Of a stretch of 64,000 nucleotides of DNA, positions 25,937-35,707 are shown piece by piece. Made by a program: the position numbers and the translations under genes. The DNA is from Rhizobium rhizogenes NBRC 13257. Its GTDB lineage: Bacteria; Pseudomonadota; Alphaproteobacteria; Rhizobiales; Rhizobiaceae. Numbering within the stretch: position 1 is the first letter of the stretch; the number at the start of each line of letters is the position of its first letter. The stretch spans positions 496,001 through 560,000 of the forward strand of contig NZ_BAYX01000003.1 of the NCBI RefSeq assembly GCF_000696095.1, written 5' to 3'. The notes below the pieces were generated by a model. It was given only the letters and a program-made list of their open reading frames with translations, had not been told where the DNA came from and ran no database searches.

Positions 25937-26938
25937 ATGGACGTTGAGAATGTGACAGCACTTCGCCAGGCGCCGGTTTCCCCGGTATCTCGGCGGCTTT
26001 TCCCGGCGCGCGGCACGTTGCTGTCGCAGGTTCTCGGGCGCGTCGGCTCCGGCATCGTCGTGCTGTGGGCGGCCGTGACGCTCAGTTTCGTCAGCCTGCA
26101 TATCGCGCCCGGCGATATCGTCGATCTCCTGATCGGCGAGCAGCTTCGCACACCGGCGGTGGAGGCGGCGATCCGTGCCGAATGGGGGCTCGATCAGCCG
26201 CTCTACTCGCAATATCTGTCCTATCTCTGGCGTATCCTGCATGGTGATTTCGGCCGCTCCTATATTCTCCAGACCAACGTCTCAGCCCTGGTCCTTTCGC
26301 AGCTGTTGCCGACATTGAAATTGACGGCTGCCGCTCTCGTTGTTGCCGTCGTCTTTGCGGTGGTGAGTGCGGTCGCCACCGCCGGTCGGCGCTGGTCCCG
26401 GCGTATCGCCGGCGGCTTGGAACTCGTGCTGATCTCGACGCCGTCCTTCTGGCTCGGCATTGTTCTGCTCTTCGTCTTTTCCTTTACGCTCAAGCTCTTT
26501 CCGGTCGCCGGCGACCGGACGTTCTCGGCACTCGTGCTCCCGGCTCTTGCTTTGGGCCTGTCGCTCGGTGCGGTGATCGGCCAGGTGTTGCGCGAAGGGC
26601 TGGAGCGGGCGCTCGAGGAGCCCTTTGCGCTCACGGTGCGCAGTTGGGGAGCGAGCAGCGTGACTCTGCGGCTGCGTCATGGGTTACGCCATGCCGCCCT
26701 GCCGGCGGTGACGCTGACGGGCTGGCTCGTCGGCGGCCTCCTGTCCGGCGCCGTCATCACCGAGCAGGTTTTTGGACGCCCCGGTCTCGGCAAAGTCACT
26801 GTCGACGCCGTGCTCGGCAAGGACCTGCCGGTGGTGCTGGCGGTCGCGATCCTGTCCGCCTTTATCTACGTCGTTCTCAGCACGCTGGTCGATGTGCTCT
26901 ATCTGTTTCTCGATCCGCGTCTGCGGTCGCGTGCGTGA
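25937..26938 (+). CDS. ABC transporter permease, Opp/DppB type
   Basis: 333-residue inner-membrane permease. The N-terminal helix LGRVGSGIVVLWAAVTLSFV is followed by the family block APGDIVDLLIGEQ, then YSQYLSYLWRILHGDFGRSY, a coupling loop with RSWGASSVTLRLRHGLRHAA, and LSGAVITEQVFGRPGLGK. AAGGAG precedes the ATG. It forms the channel with the next gene and is served by the tandem binding proteins upstream. Confidence 0.92.
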   Translation: MDVENVTALRQAPVSPVSRRLFPARGTLLSQVLGRVGSGIVVLWAAVTLSFVSLHIAPGDIVDLLIGEQLRTPAVEAAIRAEWGLDQPLYSQYLSYLWRILHGDFGRSYILQTNVSALVLSQLLPTLKLTAAALVVAVVFAVVSAVATAGRRWSRRIAGGLELVLISTPSFWLGIVLLFVFSFTLKLFPVAGDRTFSALVLPALALGLSLGAVIGQVLREGLERALEEPFALTVRSWGASSVTLRLRHGLRHAALPAVTLTGWLVGGLLSGAVITEQVFGRPGLGKVTVDAVLGKDLPVVLAVAILSAFIYVVLSTLVDVLYLFLDPRLRSRA

Positions 26939-26948
26939 GGTATCCGAC

Positions 26949-27821
26949 ATGAGCCTCTCGACAACAGTTTCACCCGCCGCCGGTCTCAATTTCCGGCGCA
27001 TCCTTGTGGCTGCCGTCGCCCGGCCTGGCCTGCTGGCCGCCTCGACCTTCCTCCTTCTGGTGGCTCTCGGAGCGGCTTGGCCGCATCTCTTGAGTTCCTA
27101 TAATCCGATTGCCGCTGATCCACTCCAGGCGCAATTGCCGCCGGATGCCGCGCATTGGTTCGGCACGGATCAGCTTGGCCGGGACGTCTTTTCCCGCGTC
27201 GTCCATGGCGCGCGCTATTCCATCCTGATCGGTATCAGCGCCGTGGTGATCGCGGCGACCGTGGGATCGATCCTGGGGCTGGCCGCCGGGCTGGCGCGAG
27301 GGTTGATCGATGAGGCGATCACCCGCTTCCTGGATGTCGTCTCCGCCTTTCCCGATCTCTTGCTGGCGCTGGTGCTGATTTCCTTTACCGGCCCCGGTAC
27401 CTACAACCTCATCTTCGCCCTCGGCGTCGCCTCTATCCCACGCTTTGCCAGGGTGGTGCGCGCCCAAACCTTCGTCATTGCCGAATCCGGTTATGTCGAA
27501 CAGGCGCGGACATTCGGCCTCGCTCCGGCTGTGCTGATCCTGCGGCATGTCCTGCCGCATGCGATCGCCCAGGTCCCTATCCTCGCCACCATCGGCCTTG
27601 GCACGGCGATCATCAGCGCCGCCGGCCTGAGCTTCCTCGGCATGGGCCCACAACCGCCGACGCCTGAATGGGGCGCCATGTTGGCGGAGGGGCGCAACTA
27701 TCTGCGCGTCGCCTGGTGGATCGGCGTCTGGCCGGGTGTCGTCATCACGCTCACGGTGATCTCCGTCAGTGTTCTCGGACGGCAATGGCAGGCGGCCTTC
27801 GAAGGCAGGAGGCGCGCATGA
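26949..27821 (+). CDS. ABC transporter permease, Opp/DppC type
   Basis: 290-residue second permease. The frame is open from 26772, overlapping the upstream gene, but ATG 26949, ten bases after the upstream stop, gives the natural DppC-like N-terminus with ARPGLLAASTFLLLVALGAA as first helix. GTDQLGRDVFSRVVHGARYS, a coupling loop with QARTFGLAPAVLILRHVLPH and the GPQPPTPEWGAMLAEGRNYL block confirm the subfamily. The stop overlaps the ATPase start (ATGA). Confidence 0.92.
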   Translation: MSLSTTVSPAAGLNFRRILVAAVARPGLLAASTFLLLVALGAAWPHLLSSYNPIAADPLQAQLPPDAAHWFGTDQLGRDVFSRVVHGARYSILIGISAVVIAATVGSILGLAAGLARGLIDEAITRFLDVVSAFPDLLLALVLISFTGPGTYNLIFALGVASIPRFARVVRAQTFVIAESGYVEQARTFGLAPAVLILRHVLPHAIAQVPILATIGLGTAIISAAGLSFLGMGPQPPTPEWGAMLAEGRNYLRVAWWIGVWPGVVITLTVISVSVLGRQWQAAFEGRRRA

Positions 27822-29500
27822 CCCCGCTCGTTCACGTCCGCAACCTTACTATCGCTTTCCCGGGGGCAGGGGAGGCGAATGTCGTGGTCCGAGCTCTCGA
27901 CCTGACCATCCAGCGCGGGGAATCCGTGGCTCTGGTGGGTGAATCCGGTTCCGGCAAATCCGTGACCGCACGCTCGCTGGTCGGATTGAGCGGCCCCGGC
28001 GCGACGGTGAGCGCCGATATCTTCGACGTAGATGGCGAGAGTGTGCTTGAGTTTCGCGAACGGGACTGGCGGCGCCTTAGAGGGCACAAGGTCGGCTTCG
28101 TGCTGCAGGATGCGCTGGTGTCGCTGGATCCGCTACGCCGCATCTCGCAGCAATTGTCGGACGCGATTGGAAACCGTAGCCTGCTGCGGCGTCGCGAACT
28201 GCGGGACGACAGCGCGGCTTTGCTGCGCTCCGTCGGCATTGCGGACTCGGAGCGGCGCCTGCGGCAATATCCGCATCAGCTTTCCGGCGGATTGCGCCAG
28301 CGTGCCCTGATCGCGACTGCGATTGCCCGGCAGCCGGCCCTTGTGATCGCCGACGAGCCGACCACGGCGCTCGACGCGACTGTGCAGAAACAGATCCTCG
28401 ACCTTCTGGCGGAGCGTCGGCGTGCCGGAAACACATTGCTGCTGATCAGCCATGACCTGGCAGTGGTCTCGCGGCTGGCGGACCGGGTATTGGTCATGCG
28501 CAATGGCGAGGTCGTGGAGGAAGGGCGCACGCAGGAAATCCTCTCCGCACCGCGTCATCCCTATACGCGCCAGTTGCTTGATGCGATCCCGTCCGCGCAC
28601 TCTCGTGGCTACCGGCTGGCGCCCGCCAGCGACGACGCCGGCAAGCCGCAAGCAGAGGGCCTGACAAAGGTACCGGCGCAGGCAAAGGGTGCCGAGCGGC
28701 TGAGAATTCCTCTTCCCGCAAAGCAGATCGATGCGCGGCGAAGCATGCTTGTCGCCGAACACTTGTCGAAACGCTATGGCAGCGGTGCTTCGGCATCCCA
28801 CGTTGTCAACGATGTTTCCTTCCGGTTGGCCGCAGGCGAAGCCCTCGGCATCGTCGGCGAATCCGGGTCGGGAAAGACGACCGTCGCGCGGATCATCCTC
28901 GGCCTCGTTGCCGCCGATGCCGGAAGGGTACTGATCGACGGGCGACCCTGGAGCGGGTTGACCGAAGCACAGCGTCGGGCTCAGCGCGCCGGTATCCAGC
29001 TGATCGCGCAGGATGCGCTGAGCTCTTTCGATCCGCGATATACGGTGGAAAAGATCGTCGGCGAAAGCCTGGATTCGGTCGGCATTTTCGGTGCCGAGCG
29101 CAGGAAGAGGGTCATCGAAATTCTTGACGCGGTGCGCCTGGGAACCAACTTTCTCGGCCGCTACCCGCGCGAGCTTTCCGGCGGGCAACGGCAGAGGGTT
29201 GCGATTGCCCGCGCCTTTGCCCCACGCCCGAAATTGCTCGTCGCGGATGAGCCGGTCAGCGCGCTTGATGTTTCCATCCAGGCGCAGATCCTCGATCTGC
29301 TCGCCGAGCTTCAAGCCGTCTCCGGCACGTCGCTCTTGTTCATCTCGCACGATCTCGGCGTCGTTCATCATCTGACCGACCGTGTCGTCGTGATGAAAGA
29401 AGGGCGGATTGTTGAGACAGGAGATGTCGGCACGGTCTTCTCTGCGCCGCGGCACAGCTACACCCAGGCCCTCTTGGAGGCCATTCCCACCTTGGCGTGA
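27818..29500 (+). CDS. Fused double ATP-binding protein, Opp/Dpp type
   Basis: 560-residue protein with two complete ABC ATPase domains in one chain, replacing separate DppD and DppF subunits. Domain 1 (about residues 1-265) has [19 protein letters not shown] and [12 protein letters not shown]; domain 2 (about 305-555) has GESGSGKTT, LSGGQRQRVAIARAF and [12 protein letters not shown]. The linker carries oligo_HPY-like sequence (HPYTRQLLDAIPSA) but lacks the long cysteine cluster. Walker A, signature and Walker B look intact in both domains, so both sites should hydrolyse ATP. The ATG overlaps the permease stop. Confidence 0.93.
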   Translation: MTPLVHVRNLTIAFPGAGEANVVVRALDLTIQRGESVALVGESGSGKSVTARSLVGLSGPGATVSADIFDVDGESVLEFRERDWRRLRGHKVGFVLQDALVSLDPLRRISQQLSDAIGNRSLLRRRELRDDSAALLRSVGIADSERRLRQYPHQLSGGLRQRALIATAIARQPALVIADEPTTALDATVQKQILDLLAERRRAGNTLLLISHDLAVVSRLADRVLVMRNGEVVEEGRTQEILSAPRHPYTRQLLDAIPSAHSRGYRLAPASDDAGKPQAEGLTKVPAQAKGAERLRIPLPAKQIDARRSMLVAEHLSKRYGSGASASHVVNDVSFRLAAGEALGIVGESGSGKTTVARIILGLVAADAGRVLIDGRPWSGLTEAQRRAQRAGIQLIAQDALSSFDPRYTVEKIVGESLDSVGIFGAERRKRVIEILDAVRLGTNFLGRYPRELSGGQRQRVAIARAFAPRPKLLVADEPVSALDVSIQAQILDLLAELQAVSGTSLLFISHDLGVVHHLTDRVVVMKEGRIVETGDVGTVFSAPRHSYTQALLEAIPTLA

Positions 29501-29563
29501 ACTGCCTGGCCACAATTGGCCGTGAGCAGCTTGCGACATTGACGATCATCAAGGAACGTGACG

Positions 29564-30916
29564 ATGAGTGACAAGACGAAAAAGCGGCAGATCAGGCTCG
29601 GCGCCATCATCCAGGGCGCGTCCGGTAACATGTCCGCCTGGCGCCACAAGGATGCGGTTGCCGATGCCAGCATCAATTTCGACTATTGCAAGGCGCTCGC
29701 CAAAAAGGCGGAAGAGGGCAAGATCGATTTCCTGTTCATCGCCGACGGGCTCTACATCAATCACAAATCTATTCCGCATTTTCTCAACCGCTTTGAGCCG
29801 ATCACCCTGTTGTCGGGTCTCGCCTCGACCACCTCGCACATCGGCCTCGTCGGCACGCTTTCGACCTCCTACAGCGATCCCTTCACCGTCGCGCGTCAGT
29901 TCTCCAGCCTGGACCATCTGAGCGACGGTCGCGCCGGATGGAATGTGGTCACGTCGCCACTCGAAGGTTCGGCCAAGAATTTCTCCCGGGCAGAGCATCC
30001 CGAGCACGGCAAGCGCTATCACATCGCCACGGAATTCCTGCAGGTGACCAAGGGTCTTTGGGATTCCTGGGAGGACGATGCCTTCATTCGCGACAAGGAA
30101 ACCGGTGTTTTCTTCGACCCGGACAAGCTGCATACCCTTCATCATAAGGGCGAGTATTTCTCCGTCGAAGGCCCTTTGAATGTAGGCCGATCGCGACAGG
30201 GCCGGCCGATCTTGTTCCAGGCGGGTGCTTCGGAGGACGGCAAGAAGCTGGCCGCCGGTGAGGCCGACGCGATCTATACGCGGCAGGAGACAATCGAACT
30301 GGCCCGCGAATTCTACCTGGACGTCAAGCGGCAACTGGTAGAGAATGGCCGTAGCGAGGACGATCTGCTGCTTTTCCAGGGCATTAGCATCATCGTCGGC
30401 GACAGTGCCGAGGATGCCGAGCGCAAATACTGGGAAACGGCCGAACTGGTGACGATCGAAAATGCGCTCGATTATCTCGGTCGCTATTTCGAGCATCACG
30501 ATTTCAAGCAATATCCGCTGGATGCGCCGTTCCCGGATATCGGCGATCTCGGCCAGAACAGTTTCCGCAGCACGACCGACACCATCAAGAGTAACGCCCG
30601 CGAACGCGGCCTCACCTTGCGCCAGGTCGCCCTGCAGGCAGCAACGCCGCTTCCGAGCTTTATTGGTACTGCCGAGACGGTCGCCAAAGGATTGCAGCAA
30701 TGGTTCGAGGCCGGCGCTACCGACGGCTTTATCGTCAGGGGTGGAACGCCGACCGCCTTCGACGATTTCGTCGACCAGGTGATCCCGATCCTGCAGGCGC
30801 GCGGTCTGTTTCGCCATGATTACGAAGGGGAAACCCTGCGCGGCCATCTCGGCTTGCCATTCCCGGTCAATCGCTATGCCGCAACCACGAATGAAGAACT
30901 CGCGCGCGCCAGCTAG
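29564..30916 (+). CDS. LLM-class FMN-dependent monooxygenase (NtaA/SnaA/DszA group)
   Basis: 450-residue luciferase-fold monooxygenase. Group motifs: [20 protein letters not shown] (with the group's NF following), [39 protein letters not shown] and [21 protein letters not shown] lies eight bases before ATG 29564; a GTG six bases upstream is the alternative. It follows the transporter's fused ATPase by 63 bases, so the imported solute is probably its substrate or a precursor. It is similar to the 14202 enzyme and needs reduced FMN from elsewhere. Confidence 0.9.
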   Translation: MSDKTKKRQIRLGAIIQGASGNMSAWRHKDAVADASINFDYCKALAKKAEEGKIDFLFIADGLYINHKSIPHFLNRFEPITLLSGLASTTSHIGLVGTLSTSYSDPFTVARQFSSLDHLSDGRAGWNVVTSPLEGSAKNFSRAEHPEHGKRYHIATEFLQVTKGLWDSWEDDAFIRDKETGVFFDPDKLHTLHHKGEYFSVEGPLNVGRSRQGRPILFQAGASEDGKKLAAGEADAIYTRQETIELAREFYLDVKRQLVENGRSEDDLLLFQGISIIVGDSAEDAERKYWETAELVTIENALDYLGRYFEHHDFKQYPLDAPFPDIGDLGQNSFRSTTDTIKSNARERGLTLRQVALQAATPLPSFIGTAETVAKGLQQWFEAGATDGFIVRGGTPTAFDDFVDQVIPILQARGLFRHDYEGETLRGHLGLPFPVNRYAATTNEELARAS

Positions 30917-30961
30917 GCGCCGGCGAGAACCATGCGTTATTGAGAATCCAGGAGTCCCTAC

Positions 30962-32299
30962 ATGACTATCGCTCATCCCCGCCGCTTGAAGACGCTGGTT
31001 GGCGCCGGCAATTTCGCCTTTGCGTCCAATGATGAGAGCCCGGTGGCCGGTGCGCGGCGGTCCGTCGAGCTTGCGCGCAAGGCGGAAGCGGAAAAGATAA
31101 CCGGTCTGTTCACGGCCGACCTTCTCCATGCCGATCCGGATGGTCTTTCCGGCACGACGGGGACGCAGGAGCCAATCGTGGCGCTGGCCGCGCTCAGTCA
31201 GGTGACATCGCATATCGGCCTGATCGCGACGGTATCGACCACTTACCATCATCCCTATAACCTCGCGCGCCTGATCGGAACGCTGGATCATGCAAGCGGC
31301 GGACGGGCGGCGTGGAACGCGGTGACGTCTTCCGTCGGCGAGGAAAATTTCGGAGGCGACACACTGCCGGATCCGGCAAAGCGCTATGCGCGCGCTACCG
31401 AATTTATCGAAGTGGTCAATGCGCTTTTTGACGCCAATAGTCCGGAGACTGCATGGCGTGGTTCCAGCGGCTCGATCAGCGTTGATCCTTCCAAGCTGCA
31501 TCGCATCGACTATCGCGGCGAGCACTTTCAGGTTCAAGGCCCGTTGAACGTCCCGCCACCGCCGCAGGGCCGCCCCGTGCTGTTTCAGGCGGGCCAGTCT
31601 ACCGAGGGTGTGACACTCGGCGCCCGTTATGCCGAGGTGGTCTACACCTCGCAGCCGACACTTGAGGCGGCTATCGCCTTCGTCGGGGAGTTGAGACGGC
31701 AAGCGCGCGGCTTCGGTCGCGGTGCCGATCTGCCGTTGGTGATGAACTCCTTCCACTCCGTCATCGGCGAAAGCGAGGCCGACGTCGCGCGCCGCCTTCG
31801 GGAAAAACACGAAAAGATCGACTATCAGAAGGGCCGGCTGAAGCTTGCAGACATGCTGGGGGGCGATATCGACCTGTCGGACCTGCCGCTCGATCAGGCG
31901 TTACCCCAGAGCCTGCTGCCGGAGATCGACAGCGTTAACCGCCGGCGCGGCCGGGTCGAGATTTTTCGTCGTTATGTGCAACAGGGGCTCAGCCTTCGCG
32001 AGCTGATCATCCAGGCACAGGAAACCGGCCACTGGTCGGTCGCCGGCACCCCGGAGCAGCTTGCCGATGCCCTGGAAGAGCGCTTCTTGGCCGGCGTTCT
32101 CGACGTCATTTCGCTGCACGGGCTTGGCAACCCGGACCAGGAGGATCTGCTGCTGAATGGGCTCCTTCCTGAACTGCGCAAACGCTCGCTGCTGGACATG
32201 GACTATCTTGACGGTGACTTCCGTACCAACCTCGAACTACCGAAACCGTGGATACTTCACGACAGGGAGGCGGTCGCTCGCCAAGTGAACGGTCGATAA
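30962..32299 (+). CDS. Divergent LLM-class FMN-dependent monooxygenase
   Basis: 445-residue member of the NtaA/SnaA/DszA group, and the most divergent of the four here. The usual GWN-VTS motif is AWNAVTSSVGEENFGG, with alanine in the first position. The N-terminus (RLKTLVGAGNFAFASNDESP) is atypical, lacking the usual hydrophobic start strand of the group. The GPLNVPPPPQGRPVLFQAGQ block is intact. It ends the rightward operon and converges on the pilus operon 30 bases away; a weak 6-bp hairpin (32303-32320) lies in that gap. It probably acts on a different compound from the other copies. Confidence 0.88.
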   Translation: MTIAHPRRLKTLVGAGNFAFASNDESPVAGARRSVELARKAEAEKITGLFTADLLHADPDGLSGTTGTQEPIVALAALSQVTSHIGLIATVSTTYHHPYNLARLIGTLDHASGGRAAWNAVTSSVGEENFGGDTLPDPAKRYARATEFIEVVNALFDANSPETAWRGSSGSISVDPSKLHRIDYRGEHFQVQGPLNVPPPPQGRPVLFQAGQSTEGVTLGARYAEVVYTSQPTLEAAIAFVGELRRQARGFGRGADLPLVMNSFHSVIGESEADVARRLREKHEKIDYQKGRLKLADMLGGDIDLSDLPLDQALPQSLLPEIDSVNRRRGRVEIFRRYVQQGLSLRELIIQAQETGHWSVAGTPEQLADALEERFLAGVLDVISLHGLGNPDQEDLLLNGLLPELRKRSLLDMDYLDGDFRTNLELPKPWILHDREAVARQVNGR

Positions 32300-32329
32300 G
32301 CCGTTTCGACGCTGCGAAACCGTCTTTGA

Positions 32330-33277
32330 TCAATAGGTCAGCGTCACAACCACTGTATCGGTATAGGTTCCAGGCGTCGGCGTGGTCTGGGGAGGCACGC
32401 GGCCATAGACGGTCAAGACCTGGGCGGCGCCGGTTCCGGTTCCCGCCACCGTGCTGCCCGGCGTGGTCGCATCGCCCCAGGGCTGAGATCGGTTCGTATC
32501 CTTATAGAGCCCATAGGTCACGGTTTCCGCCGCCTTCGACATTTTGCGCGCCGTCGGCGCGGCATTCGCGAGGCCGCCGCCCAAGGAGATCGTATAGGTC
32601 GTTCCGGCTGTGCAGGTCGCTGTTACCGAGCCTGTGGCGTCGACATTGGCGCTCAGAACGCCCCTGGTACCGAAATCGACATTCCCCACGCTGACCAGAC
32701 AATTGGGGGCAACATTGGCGTTAACGTTGAAGGACACGCCTGTCAGCGTTCCCGCGGGTGCATCGCAAGTGGTGTCGGCGCTGTAGCGATAAATGAAATA
32801 GGTGTCGGCTGTCGCAAAGGCCGAAAGATAAGGCCCTGGCGCCGCTGCGCCCTGGCTACCCAACACGGTCCCATAGAGGGTTGTGGAGCTATTGACGAAC
32901 CCAAGCAGGTTCAGGTTCACGGCGTAAGCGGGTGGCTTGGCGGGGTAAGCCCAGTTATTCGACCCCCAGACGATGCTCCGGCCGGAATCGGAATAGAGCT
33001 GATAATTCAGGGTGTGGGTTCCATTCAGCATCTGACGCGCCGCCGCCGAAGACGCGCCGCCGCTGCCCGCGCCAATGCCGGGGCAAATCAGGATACGTCG
33101 CTGCGTGAGAAGATCTCCGGTGCAGCTGACGCTTATCGTTGCTGTCGAGTTGACGGGGCCGCCGGTCAGAGTGTCGACCGGACCGAAGCTCATGTCGGTG
33201 GCCGTGAAGCTGCAACTTTGCGAAAGACACAGGGAGGGCAACAGCGAGAAAAGCAGGAAACCGATTGCGCGTAGCAT
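32330..33277 (-). CDS. Spore coat U domain protein, Csu-type pilus tip adhesin candidate
   Basis: 315-residue secreted protein with a signal peptide (MLRAIGFLLFSLLPSLCLS) and two spore coat U (SCPU) domains. The first is about residues 21-160 (SCSFTATDMSFGPVDTLTGG) and the second about 175-315 (NCLVSVGNVDFGTRGVLSAN). Each has the cysteine-containing start, and the C-terminus ends in a beta strand (TYTDTVVVTLTY) of the type swapped between pilin subunits. Two-domain subunits form the tip of archaic pili such as Csu (CsuE). It is the last gene of the pilus operon, 15 bases after the usher. Confidence 0.87.
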   Translation of the reverse strand: MLRAIGFLLFSLLPSLCLSQSCSFTATDMSFGPVDTLTGGPVNSTATISVSCTGDLLTQRRILICPGIGAGSGGASSAAARQMLNGTHTLNYQLYSDSGRSIVWGSNNWAYPAKPPAYAVNLNLLGFVNSSTTLYGTVLGSQGAAAPGPYLSAFATADTYFIYRYSADTTCDAPAGTLTGVSFNVNANVAPNCLVSVGNVDFGTRGVLSANVDATGSVTATCTAGTTYTISLGGGLANAAPTARKMSKAAETVTYGLYKDTNRSQPWGDATTPGSTVAGTGTGAAQVLTVYGRVPPQTTPTPGTYTDTVVVTLTY

Positions 33278-33292
33278 TCCTTGATCCTTGGC

Positions 33293-35707
33293 TCACAAAC
33301 ATCTTACGTCATTGATGACGACCTGTTTGCCCGGTTGAGGCTTGTAGGGAAATTCGGCGTGGCATGTGCTGCCGTCCTGGAGCGAGATGTCGATTGCGTT
33401 TCGCGCGCCCAGGCCGCGGAGATAGACTTGGCCATCATAGCCGGTGACGAACTCTTCGCTCGTCCCTTGCAGTTTGCCGTTGAGGCCGGCTTGAAGAGGC
33501 ACCCCGTTTTTATCGGTGATGGTGATCAGCGCGGCTTTCGGGGTTTCCGAGACGCCGAATTTTACAACGACGCCGCTACGGGCGGCGGGAACAACGACCT
33601 CCTTCGTCGCCGGCACGTCGGCATCGATGGGAAGGTTTTTCGGGTCGATGGATACGGTATTCGGCTCATAGGAATTGAGGTTCGGCACGAGAATGCGGCC
33701 GCTGTTGTTGGTTTTGCCGACCCGTCGGTTCTGCTGCTGGACCTCGACGCCCGGCGTGCCGACATCGACAACGGCAAAGGCGTCATCGATACGGGTGGAG
33801 GTAAAGATGTCACCGCCGGCAACGGCAATGGCACCGTCCATCTGGCCGGTGGCGCGGACATTCCCGTCATACTGCTGAACGCCGGCCTCGAAACGCGCGA
33901 AAGGCGCGCGATAGCTCATCGACGCTTGCCGGTTTGCGTCCTTACCTTCCGAGGTCCGCGCGCGCCAACCGATGCTGCCGTCTTCCGGCTGTTCCGACTT
34001 GGAGATATCGGCCACGACATTGAAACCGTCGGGGCCGCTTTCGATACCGGTGCTGGCGGAGATGTTGTTTCCGAATGGGATGGAAAGGCCGGCAAAAATT
34101 CCGAAACTCTTGCGGTCGTCGAGATCGGCGAAGGCCGTGGCGTAAAAGCTCGCCCGCTTGAAGGTCTGACTATAGGAGAGGCCCGCAATCTGGCTTTTCC
34201 GGCCATCGGCATTTTCAAATCTTGTGTAGGAAAGGTTGAGGCTGGATAGATCCAGTGGCGCGGGAACGCTTAAAGTGATCTGGTCGATGGCGCGGGGCAC
34301 GCCGGCGCTGAGCACGGTGAACTGCCCGGAGCCGTTGGACGTCGGCTCGGCCGTAACGGATGCTATGTCGTCGTAATTGTCGAAGGCGCGCTGCATGCGG
34401 GTGTAGATCGACCAGTCATTGTAGCTCATTTCCAGCGTGGCGTTGAACAATGCGCCTGAGCGGCTGCCGCTCGAGCTTCCGGCCACGGCGGCCGACGCGA
34501 CACCCCAGGCACCGATCGGAAAGGCGGCGCCGATGCCGCCATTGAGCAGGTTCGCCCCGCCCTCGAAATGGCTTTCCAAGGTCAGCCAGTCGGTCAATCC
34601 GTAGCGCGCCGTGGCGACGCCCATGATGCGGCCGTCATAATCGCTGGATTCGATCCCGAAATTGCGGCGCGGAGCGCCGATCTCGACCGAGAAGTCGTAC
34701 AGGCCCTGGCGCAGGAGCCGGTTTGACGAATAGAACGGCAGTGTAGCGGTTGTTTCGCGGCCGAGACTGTCGCGCAGCACGACGCGGGCCTCGCCGGCGC
34801 CGGAAAAGACCGGCAGGTTGGTGACCTGGTATGGGCCGGCTGGAACGTCGCCGGAATAGGACCTGACGTTCTGGGTGTAGATTTCGAGCGTGGAGGGAAC
34901 CGCCGCCGTTCCCTCGAATGCGGGCAGGGGTTCCGTCACCAGATCGGATCGCAGCGCGAAATTGCGCTGCGCCTGGATGCCGCCGAAATAGACGGGGCGG
35001 GTCCATGAAAGACCTCCGGTGGTGAAGTCGCCCACGCGGTAGGTTATCAGCTTCTTGGGGTCGGAGTAGCTCCAGGTCGTGTTGAGCCTGGTTATGCCGT
35101 CAAGGCTGCCATCGGAATAGCCGGCTATGAACGATTGGCTCAGCGCGCCATAGGGGCTGAAGACGCGGGCATCGAATGAGCCGGAAATACCCTGAAACAG
35201 GCCGGCATCGCTGTCGCCCAGGCTATTGGAGCTGGCAAAGAGGGAGTAATTGAGCACACTTCCATAGCCGGACTGGGGTTCAGGGATGTCATTCCTCTGA
35301 TTTTTCCCGATATTGATGATACGCGCCGCGCGGCCGCTATTCGTCGTTGTCACATAGATCTGCTGGTTTTGCGCATCGACGCGGTAGGACAGGTCAGGCA
35401 GCTTGTCGAGCTCAATCAACTCGTCGTCGGCAGCGCCTGCCGGTGGCTTTATGCCGACTTCGCGAAGCTCTCCGGCGCTTGCCTTGAGCGAGCCGTCAGG
35501 CTGCTGCTTGAAGTTGCCAATCATCTTCATCGAAGCATCGTTGATGAACACCTCAAGAAAAAGATCCCGCGCATCGGCAGGCATGTCATCGGTATTGGCC
35601 GTTGCCGGCTCGTTTGGCACTTCTTGCGCGTGCAGCGCGGAGACGCAGAAAATGGAGCATGCTATGGCGATCCAGAGGCTAGCGCTTCGTGATTGCGATA
35701 TTGGCAT
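33293..35707 (-). CDS. Archaic-type fimbrial outer-membrane usher (CsuD-like)
   Basis: Outer-membrane usher, 804 residues, that assembles and secretes pilus subunits. The signal peptide from ATG 35707 is SQSRSASLWIAIACSIFCVS with AHA/LHA-type cleavage (ALHAQ). Usher features are LNTTWSYSDPKKLITYRVGD, FALRSDLVTEPLPAFEGTAA, and repeated beta-barrel strands. The plug region and C-terminal domains follow (LRGLGARNAIDISLQDG, then FPYKPQPGKQVVINDV). A GTG at 35725 is an alternative start with weak AAGG support. The start overlaps the chaperone gene's end, so translation is coupled. Confidence 0.92.
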   Translation of the reverse strand: MPISQSRSASLWIAIACSIFCVSALHAQEVPNEPATANTDDMPADARDLFLEVFINDASMKMIGNFKQQPDGSLKASAGELREVGIKPPAGAADDELIELDKLPDLSYRVDAQNQQIYVTTTNSGRAARIINIGKNQRNDIPEPQSGYGSVLNYSLFASSNSLGDSDAGLFQGISGSFDARVFSPYGALSQSFIAGYSDGSLDGITRLNTTWSYSDPKKLITYRVGDFTTGGLSWTRPVYFGGIQAQRNFALRSDLVTEPLPAFEGTAAVPSTLEIYTQNVRSYSGDVPAGPYQVTNLPVFSGAGEARVVLRDSLGRETTATLPFYSSNRLLRQGLYDFSVEIGAPRRNFGIESSDYDGRIMGVATARYGLTDWLTLESHFEGGANLLNGGIGAAFPIGAWGVASAAVAGSSSGSRSGALFNATLEMSYNDWSIYTRMQRAFDNYDDIASVTAEPTSNGSGQFTVLSAGVPRAIDQITLSVPAPLDLSSLNLSYTRFENADGRKSQIAGLSYSQTFKRASFYATAFADLDDRKSFGIFAGLSIPFGNNISASTGIESGPDGFNVVADISKSEQPEDGSIGWRARTSEGKDANRQASMSYRAPFARFEAGVQQYDGNVRATGQMDGAIAVAGGDIFTSTRIDDAFAVVDVGTPGVEVQQQNRRVGKTNNSGRILVPNLNSYEPNTVSIDPKNLPIDADVPATKEVVVPAARSGVVVKFGVSETPKAALITITDKNGVPLQAGLNGKLQGTSEEFVTGYDGQVYLRGLGARNAIDISLQDGSTCHAEFPYKPQPGKQVVINDVRCL

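Noticed and set aside
29549..31810. 753-codon open frame on the minus strand
   Set aside because: It lies antisense to two clear LLM monooxygenase genes and has no family motifs; long antisense frames are a by-product of the GC-rich third codon positions.
32303..32320. Hairpin between convergent LLM and pilus genes
   Set aside because: Only a 6-bp stem with a weak T-run (gtcttt); noted in the gene entry but not called as a terminator.
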